Assembly: GCF_002205675.1 (NCBI RefSeq)
Contig: NZ_NISK01000002.1
Span: 767,076-831,075, forward strand
Source of the DNA: Sphingopyxis bauzanensis
GTDB lineage: Bacteria; Pseudomonadota; Alphaproteobacteria; Sphingomonadales; Sphingomonadaceae
DNA: 64,000 bases
Direction of reading: 5' to 3'
Part shown: piece after piece, positions 58,586 to 64,000 of the stretch
How positions within the stretch are numbered: position 1 is the stretch's first letter
Layout: each line of letters opens with the position of its first letter
Notes under the pieces: model-generated
Told to the model about the DNA's origin: nothing
Database searches by the model: none
What the model saw: only the letters and a program-made list of their open reading frames with translations
Made by a program: the position numbers and the translations under genes

Positions 58586-58780
58586 GGAATTCAAGGCTGG
58601 CAGACCGCAGGCAAAGGGGAACAAGCCTGGCCCGGCTACGCCTATAACATCAAGGCTCTGCGCTATCAGGAAATGGAAATCGCCCGTCGCGCCGAGCAGG
58701 CCTATGAACAGTTCGTCGCCCGGTGGGAGACCCGTCCAAAAGAAAAGGTGCGCGGACGCTCCAAACCGGCAGGGCTGTGA
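58586..58780 (+). pseudogene. C-terminal fragment of an unidentified protein
   Basis: An open frame without a start codon translates to GWQTAGKGEQAWPGYAYNIK followed by ALRYQEMEIARRAEQAYEQF and VARWETRPKEKVRGRSKPAG, then a stop. The amphipathic helical pattern and codon use look like a real protein end, cut on its left by degraded sequence. I do not recognise the family; mobile-element origin is suggested only by the surroundings. Confidence 0.4.
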
Positions 58781-58895
58781 AAAGGCGGCCTGACGGACCT
58801 TGCAGCCGGAGTTCCGTTCTTAGCCACGGAGTCGCCCGCGCACAAGGGCTATAGCACAATTTTGCACGGAAAGCTCTTGTCCATTTCATCCGTGG

Positions 58896-59036
58896 GTGCA
58901 ACTTGGTGCGATGCTGTGCGGGGAAGGTCATGTAGGCTAGGACGTCTTCTTCGGCGCTGTCCATAAGGACCACCAGCTTGGGCACTGTCGGCCTGAGCTG
59001 ATCGGCAACGCTGCGCCACTGCGCCTTGGCCGCCAT
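58896..59036 (-). pseudogene. IS256-family transposase relic (segment before the catalytic Glu)
   Basis: The minus strand encodes AAKAQWRSVADQLRPTVPKL followed by VVLMDSAEEDVLAYMTFPAQ and HRTKLH, the well-conserved stretch that precedes NPIERLN in IS256 transposases. It breaks off at the same KLH point where the 56520-56640 relic changes frame. The element is inactive. Confidence 0.8.
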
Positions 59037-59476
59037 GGCAGCATGATCAACCCGGCTTGGCCGGAGATCGCTAAGGCTGCGCCGGCGAACCTACACCATC
59101 AAATGGGACACGATCAGCGCAACGGCGAACATACTCGACGGCGGCTTTTGGGATCGCATTTCAAGCGACCGAACGAATACCATGAGGCGCGTTGAAGTTG
59201 GAGTGCTTATCGGCTCGATTTGGCCGATACCGTTGAAAAAGTCGGGCTCTGTAATTTTCTGTCGTCGCGATGAATCATTGGGCCAAATCTATCGGCGGTG
59301 ATGAATCGATGCTGCTCGGCAGCGTCTAACTGCGCACCATTGGTTCAAGCCGTTTCCGAAGGCCGTCTTTTTCAACAACATCCGCCAATCTCGGTCAATC
59401 CGCCGTTACGTGAGAAGTTCAGGATGCAGTCGCGACCACCTTGTAGGGAACGGCGCATAAGCCAGAATATATGGCC
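59037..59476. other. Degraded intergenic DNA, no gene
   Basis: The 440 bp contain stop codons in all frames. At 59080-59110, GAACCTACACCATCAAATGG followed by GACACGATC resembles the fragments at 39643 and 56643 (same CTACACCA...GGGACACGA pattern), so this too is likely leftover IS DNA. Confidence 0.4.
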
Positions 59477-59516
59477 AAAAAAACGAGGCCGGTGCGACTA
59501 AAGTCGCCCCGGCCTC
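59477..59516 (-). terminator. Intrinsic terminator of the autotransporter gene
   Basis: GAGGCCGG (59485-59492) pairs with CCGGCCTC (59509-59516), and the inner GCGACT/AGTCGC arms extend the stem. On the minus strand it ends in a run of seven T. It starts 33 bp after the stop codon. A textbook rho-independent terminator. Confidence 0.9.
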
Positions 59517-59549
59517 TGCTGCAAGAATCGCTTCTGATTGGGTCGCGTA

Positions 59550-62500
59550 TCAGAAGGCGATGCGGGCAGTCACGCGTGCGCCATGGGTGTTGCGATCCGA
59601 TGCCAGGGTGCCGCTATAGGCAGCGCCAAGACGAACCGAGCCCGTGGTAAATTCGAAACCGGCTTCGACTTCGGCAGAGTTTTTCGGCAGCGCCGTACCC
59701 AACAGCCCATACCCGGTGGTTCCGGAGACGAAGCGCGAAGCGATCACCGCGCTGCGGTCATCGAAGGCGCGGTTCCAAGCCGCCGAGGCGTAAGGCTGGA
59801 AGCCGGGTTTGCCGAGATTGAACTGCACCCGTCCGCCCAGGCTGAGGAAGGTCGCCTTCTGATCGGCCTTGCTGACTGCCAGCGCCGCGGTGCCGCCCGT
59901 TTCGGTAAAGGCATCGCTGCCGGTGTCGACATGCGCCAATCGGGCAAAGGGTGTAACCGCGGCGTTGCCGGTGACAATCGCATAGCCAAGCTCACCGAAG
60001 ATTTGCAGCGTATCGGCGTCGCGGTTCGACGTCAGCGTCTGCGCCAGCGGCGCTATGGTGATGGCACGCGAAGTGTCGATATCGTGCCAGGCGTAGCTGA
60101 CCCCCACGGTACCGCGCAGACCGGTTTCGGCTCCGTAGGTCGCGTGCGCCGCAAGATATTTGCTGTCGACTTCGGCGCGGTCGCTGCGGCCGTCCAATTG
60201 GAATTCGGAACTGCCGATACCCGCCGACAGAGCAGCGGCGAAACCATTGCCGCCGATGCCGACGCCGGCGACCAGGCCCTTGTGATCGGTGTTCATCGCC
60301 GCGCTGCCGCGGTTGGCGTCAAAATCGCCCCATCCGCCAAAGGCCGAGCCCCAGACAAAGGCGCCGCTGTCCTGCGGTGCAGTCATGCCCATCAACGCAT
60401 TACGCAGATGGCGGCTGTCGTCGGTCAGGCCGCTGATCGAGCTGGCGAGGATTTCGCCCGAAAGATCGGTGAAGCTTGTCTGCGCCGTAGCGGCATTCTG
60501 CACCAGTACTGCTTCGAACAGCGGATTGTTGATGCCCAGCGCCTGAACCGCGCCGGCGACACCGACCTGATTGACGCCAATCGCGACATCGGCAAAATCA
60601 ATGTCGTTGCGGTACAGCGACAGCGTGACGGCATTGGGGCTGTAGCGAAGCAGCGGATTGAGGAAGGCAAGATCGCTGGTCACCGACCCGAAGGTGCCGC
60701 TGACGCCCGTTGCACCGGTCAGGATCACATAGTCGGTGCGCGGGTTGTAATTGCCATTCTCGGCCAGCACCGCGACGCGAGCGGTGTTGGCGATGGTCAC
60801 CGTGCCGGTGGCATCGATCCGGTCGGCAGCGCCAGCCGCATTGACTTCGACTTCATAGATCGCGCCCGCCCCGAAGGCGAGATCGCCGTTCACCGTGAGC
60901 TGTCCGATCGAGTTGCCAGGAGCGATCACCCCGCCGCCGTCAACAGTCGTCGGACCGACGCTGCCGTTTCCGCCGAGCGTACCACCTTCATTGACAGTGA
61001 CCGGCGAGACGATCGAGCCGTTGACCGCCAGCGTGCCGCCATTGACCGACGTCGGGCCGGTGTAGCTGCTGTCGCCGGTCAGGTTAAGCGTGCCGTCGCC
61101 TTCTTTGACCAGGCTGCCGTCGCCCGTGATGTCGCCGCCGAACGCGCTGTCGCCTGCCTGATTGACGGTCAGTTCGCTGTCGCCGATGACAACCGTCGAT
61201 CCTTCGTCGCCTTCAAGCCCCGCGATCGTCTGGTCCTTGCCCGTGATATCGAGCGTGCCGCCTTCGCCGAGGTCGAACTCGGTTTCGGGGTCAATGGCAC
61301 CGCCGATACGGACCGCGCCGCCGAGGATGTTGGTCACCCCCTGAAACGCATAGTCGCCCATAAAGGTCAGCGTGCCGTCGCCGAGCTTGTCGAGAATGCC
61401 GCTGCCCGAGAAGCCGCCGAGGAAATCATAATTGTCCGAGCGGTTGAAGACAAAGCGGCCGTCGTTAACAATATTGCCCGAAAAACTGCCCTCGGTGCCG
61501 CCGGCACCGAGCTCGAAGAAGCCATCGCCTTCGGTCCGCACGTCGCCTTGGAGCAAGCCGGTGAGTTTCAGGCCACCATTCGAGATGATCGTCCCGCCGC
61601 TATGCGCGATATTCGCGGTGTCGACAGTGAATACGGCGTCGCCAATCAGTTGCAGACGACCGGTCCCTTCGATCGTCAGTTCATCGAGGTCCGACACAAC
61701 TTCATTCGTTCCGAAGTTCAGAACGAGCAGGCCGTTGGTCCGCACCACCGGCGTTTCGATCGGTGAGGTGCCGCCTGCTTCGCCCAGGTCGACCTCATTG
61801 ACTTGCAGCGTGCTGTCTTCGGCGATCGTGACGCTGTCGAAAGCGCCTATGACACCCGACGTCGACCAATAGCCCGCGGCCACGTCGAGGGTTTCGAAAC
61901 CATTTGCCGCGGTGAGCTGCTGCGCTTCGGTAAGTTCGAGCACGTCGCCATCGAGCGTCAGGCCGTCATCGCCGTCGCCCGCATCGACCGATCCCGTGAT
62001 TGCGCTGCCCGTCCGCAACGTCACGCTGTCGTCAAAGCTGCTGAGCGTCACCGCAACGCCCGCCCCGCCGATGAGCACGCCAGCATTGTCGAGGCTGGTC
62101 TGGGTGAGCGAGGTGAAGGCTGCGCCGGTCGTGCCGATGATGCTGCCAGTGTTGACCAGCGTTACGGCGCCGCCTGCTTCGCTCGCCACGCCGGTCTGGC
62201 CGCTGATGCTGCCGCTGTTGGTCAGCGTCATCGCACCATCTGTGCCATGCGCGACGCCAGCGGTGGCACCGCTGATCGTACCGCTGTTGTCGATATCAAC
62301 CGTTTCGAGTCCGGCGTTGAACTGCGCCCCGACCCCATTGGCGCTGGTTATGGTCCCGCTGTTGACCAGCGTGCCCGTCAGCCCGGCATCTTCGCCGTTG
62401 AACTGGCTCTGGATAACGACGCCGCCCATATCGCCCGAGATCGACCCGGCGTTTTCGAGTCCGCCGCCGCCCGACAGGATGACACCGAACCGGTCGCCGG

Positions 62501-64000
62501 CAATCGTGCCACCGCCTGCGTTCGTTACGGCCGCGGCATAGTCCTCCGCCGGCTGCCCATCGGCACGAAATATCGATATACCATCGGCGCCCAGCGCGCC
62601 GCTGCCCGAAATCGCGCCGCTGTTGCTGACGCTGCCGCCGCCGATCAGCCGGACGCCGTCATTGCTTTCACCCGCGATCGTCCCGCTGTTGGTGACCGCG
62701 GTGCCGTCAGCGAGAAAAACGAGCTGATTCGTCGCATTGTCGAATAGATAGACCGTGGTGATGCCCGCGCCGGCGCCACTGATCGTGCCGCTGTTGGTTA
62801 CGCTCGAATTGGCGGTGCCAATCGTAATGCCGGCATCGGGCACCGCGTCAAAACCGTCATAGGTGCCTTCGCCGCGGATCGTCCCGGCATTGTTGACGAC
62901 CAAGGTGCCGCCGGCGGAGCCGTAGACGCCCGAGGTGCCGCCGGTAATGACACCTCCTTCGCGGTTCGTGATCGTCAGGTCGGCCAAAGACCCATGGAGG
63001 ACGCCAACCGACTGCTCGCTGGCGATCGTGCCGCTGTTGTCCAGCGTGGCGGAAGACATATCGCTGCCAAAGCCGAGTCCATAGCCATTGCCGTTCTGGC
63101 CGAGCGACTGTTGCGGGCCAGTGCCGGTGATCGTCCCAGTGTTGACGACGCTGGCGGTCAGCCCGCTGCGATCCTCGTCGGGATCGGTGTTGATCGCGGT
63201 CCCCTGAATGAACACGCCGCCGACAACGCCCGTGATCTCGCCCGCGTTGGCGAGGTCGCCGCCGCCGGAGAGAATGACACCAAAGCGCGTACCGCTGATT
63301 TCGCCGCCATCAGCATTTGTGACCGACGCACCATAATCTTCGTTGGCTTGCGCAGTATAGGCGAACATTGAAATGCCGTCGGTGAAGTCGCCCGCCAGGC
63401 CGCGGATTTCGCCGCTATTCTCAATGCTGCCGCCGCCGATCAGGCGCACTCCGTCGTCATTCTCACCGATGATCGTGCCGCTGTTGACCACCTGGGTATC
63501 GATCGCCCTCCCTTCGACCTGACCGGTCGCGGCGTTGAAATGACTCGCCGTGGTGATGCCCAGACGATTGCCCGAAATGGTCCCGCTGTTCGTGACCGAG
63601 CTGCCGCCATCGGTAATTGTGACGCCTGCATCGGGGGCCGCGTTGATGCCCTGGTTGGTGCCATTGCCGCGGATCGTCCCGGCGTTGGTCAGGGTGAGCG
63701 AACCGAGCACCGTTTCGATCCCCGACCGCGCGCCGGTGATCGTGCCGCCTTCGGCATTGTCAATCGTGATCGCCGTGTCGCTGGTGGCGTTGACATGCAC
63801 GCCGTCGCTGGCGCCGCCGCTGATTGCTCCGCTGTTTGTGACCGAGAAGCTATCGAACTGCCCAAAACCGACCACGCCGTCGCCAAACACCCCGCCGCCG
63901 CCATTGCCGCCCATGATCGAACCGCTGTTCGTGACAGCGCCGCTGACCGGCGTACCGCCAAGCCCGTTCTGAATGATGATGCCCGCGCCGCCGCCCGCAA
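59550..64000 (-). CDS. Giant autotransporter (type V secretion), N-terminus beyond window
   Basis: At least 1,482 residues are visible, and the frame is still open at the window edge. The passenger is built of short 'VTNSGTISG'-like rungs, including a tandem duplication of about 265 residues (copies beginning near 63686 and 62891, both with NAGTIRG...NSGTI...DGVRLIGGGS...FGVILSGGG). A PATR-type autotransporter repeat follows (LNLTGDSSYTGPTSVNGGTL, DGGGVIAPGNSIGQLTVNGD). The last about 280 residues form the beta-barrel (SGAFVWGSAFGGWGDFDANR to RVTARIAF with terminal Phe). It would display a long beta-helix on the cell surface, probably for adhesion. No catalytic motif is seen. Confidence 0.93.
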   Translation of the reverse strand, partial: AGGGAGIIIQNGLGGTPVSGAVTNSGSIMGGNGGGGVFGDGVVGFGQFDSFSVTNSGAISGGASDGVHVNATSDTAITIDNAEGGTITGARSGIETVLGSLTLTNAGTIRGNGTNQGINAAPDAGVTITDGGSSVTNSGTISGNRLGITTASHFNAATGQVEGRAIDTQVVNSGTIIGENDDGVRLIGGGSIENSGEIRGLAGDFTDGISMFAYTAQANEDYGASVTNADGGEISGTRFGVILSGGGDLANAGEITGVVGGVFIQGTAINTDPDEDRSGLTASVVNTGTITGTGPQQSLGQNGNGYGLGFGSDMSSATLDNSGTIASEQSVGVLHGSLADLTITNREGGVITGGTSGVYGSAGGTLVVNNAGTIRGEGTYDGFDAVPDAGITIGTANSSVTNSGTISGAGAGITTVYLFDNATNQLVFLADGTAVTNSGTIAGESNDGVRLIGGGSVSNSGAISGSGALGADGISIFRADGQPAEDYAAAVTNAGGGTIAGDRFGVILSGGGGLENAGSISGDMGGVVIQSQFNGEDAGLTGTLVNSGTITSANGVGAQFNAGLETVDIDNSGTISGATAGVAHGTDGAMTLTNSGSISGQTGVASEAGGAVTLVNTGSIIGTTGAAFTSLTQTSLDNAGVLIGGAGVAVTLSSFDDSVTLRTGSAITGSVDAGDGDDGLTLDGDVLELTEAQQLTAANGFETLDVAAGYWSTSGVIGAFDSVTIAEDSTLQVNEVDLGEAGGTSPIETPVVRTNGLLVLNFGTNEVVSDLDELTIEGTGRLQLIGDAVFTVDTANIAHSGGTIISNGGLKLTGLLQGDVRTEGDGFFELGAGGTEGSFSGNIVNDGRFVFNRSDNYDFLGGFSGSGILDKLGDGTLTFMGDYAFQGVTNILGGAVRIGGAIDPETEFDLGEGGTLDITGKDQTIAGLEGDEGSTVVIGDSELTVNQAGDSAFGGDITGDGSLVKEGDGTLNLTGDSSYTGPTSVNGGTLAVNGSIVSPVTVNEGGTLGGNGSVGPTTVDGGGVIAPGNSIGQLTVNGDLAFGAGAIYEVEVNAAGAADRIDATGTVTIANTARVAVLAENGNYNPRTDYVILTGATGVSGTFGSVTSDLAFLNPLLRYSPNAVTLSLYRNDIDFADVAIGVNQVGVAGAVQALGINNPLFEAVLVQNAATAQTSFTDLSGEILASSISGLTDDSRHLRNALMGMTAPQDSGAFVWGSAFGGWGDFDANRGSAAMNTDHKGLVAGVGIGGNGFAAALSAGIGSSEFQLDGRSDRAEVDSKYLAAHATYGAETGLRGTVGVSYAWHDIDTSRAITIAPLAQTLTSNRDADTLQIFGELGYAIVTGNAAVTPFARLAHVDTGSDAFTETGGTAALAVSKADQKATFLSLGGRVQFNLGKPGFQPYASAAWNRAFDDRSAVIASRFVSGTTGYGLLGTALPKNSAEVEAGFEFTTGSVRLGAAYSGTLASDRNTHGARVTARIAF

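Noticed and set aside
59538..61766. 742-codon plus-strand open frame
   Set aside because: Mirror of the repetitive autotransporter gene; composition follows the reverse complement of its Gly/Thr/Asn codons.
59900..63900. Repeated short units that could suggest a CRISPR array
   Set aside because: Repeats are codon-level rungs (VTNSGTI) of one long coding frame with variable spacing, not identical repeats with spacers.

Overview
The window is GC-rich (roughly two thirds G+C by eye) and reads as chromosomal DNA of an alphaproteobacterium, most likely a Sphingomonadaceae member close to Sphingopyxis. The pointers are GapR/DUF2312, DUF1244 and DUF6481 proteins, a Bpt leucyltransferase, several large TonB-dependent receptors, a complete gspC-O set, and short dispersed hairpin repeats typical of sphingomonads. 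The genus is inferred from gene content only.

Layout. 1-8 kb: housekeeping genes (bpt, pyk, DUF1244, a secreted amidohydrolase, gapR, ybjQ, yebC, ruvC, DUF305). 7.6-10.3 kb: ruvA and ruvB, separated by a GFA-type protein and a HAD dehalogenase. 10.5-15.0 kb: a full ybgC-tolQRAB-pal operon. 15.0-26.9 kb: a complete type II secretion operon on the minus strand, gspC to gspO in order, meeting pal tail to tail. 27.1-31.4 kb: a TonB-dependent receptor and a Pro/Thr-linker lipoprotein transcribed toward it. 31.76 kb: tRNA-Leu(GAG). 31.9-39.3 kb: two envelope sulfatases, a lipoprotein formylglycine-generating enzyme behind a TetR regulator, an enoyl-CoA hydratase and an SDR. 39.7-41.4 kb: DUF6481, a cold-shock protein and a hipA relic. 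41.4-55.0 kb: a TonB-dependent receptor divergent from a set of secreted hydrolases that fits uptake and breakdown of D-amino-acid-containing peptides. 55.4-59.5 kb: entericidin, an alpha/beta hydrolase, a Fic/HTH 'mobile mystery' pair, a frameshifted winged-helix gene and decayed IS256 pieces. 59.55-64 kb: the 3' part of a giant autotransporter, cut by the window edge.

Main discovery candidate. Both the T2SS operon (upstream of gspC) and the neighbouring lipoprotein-TonB receptor operon carry arrays of Pho-box-like heptamers at exact 11-bp (one turn) spacing. This suggests that the secretion machine, a cell-surface or extracellular lipoprotein and an outer-membrane receptor form one phosphate-starvation system, comparable with what I recall for Caulobacter ElpS. 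Second candidate: the 41-55 kb locus combines a TonB receptor, CocE/NonD hydrolase, M19 dipeptidase, DUF1611 (DgcN-type) protein, two SxxK serine hydrolases, an N-acyl-D-amino-acid deacylase homologue and an aminotransferase. Two of its metallohydrolases lack the usual first metal-binding motif. Third: a self-contained sulfatase plus FGE cluster with the maturase as a lipoprotein.

All functions are read from motifs by eye; no searches were run.
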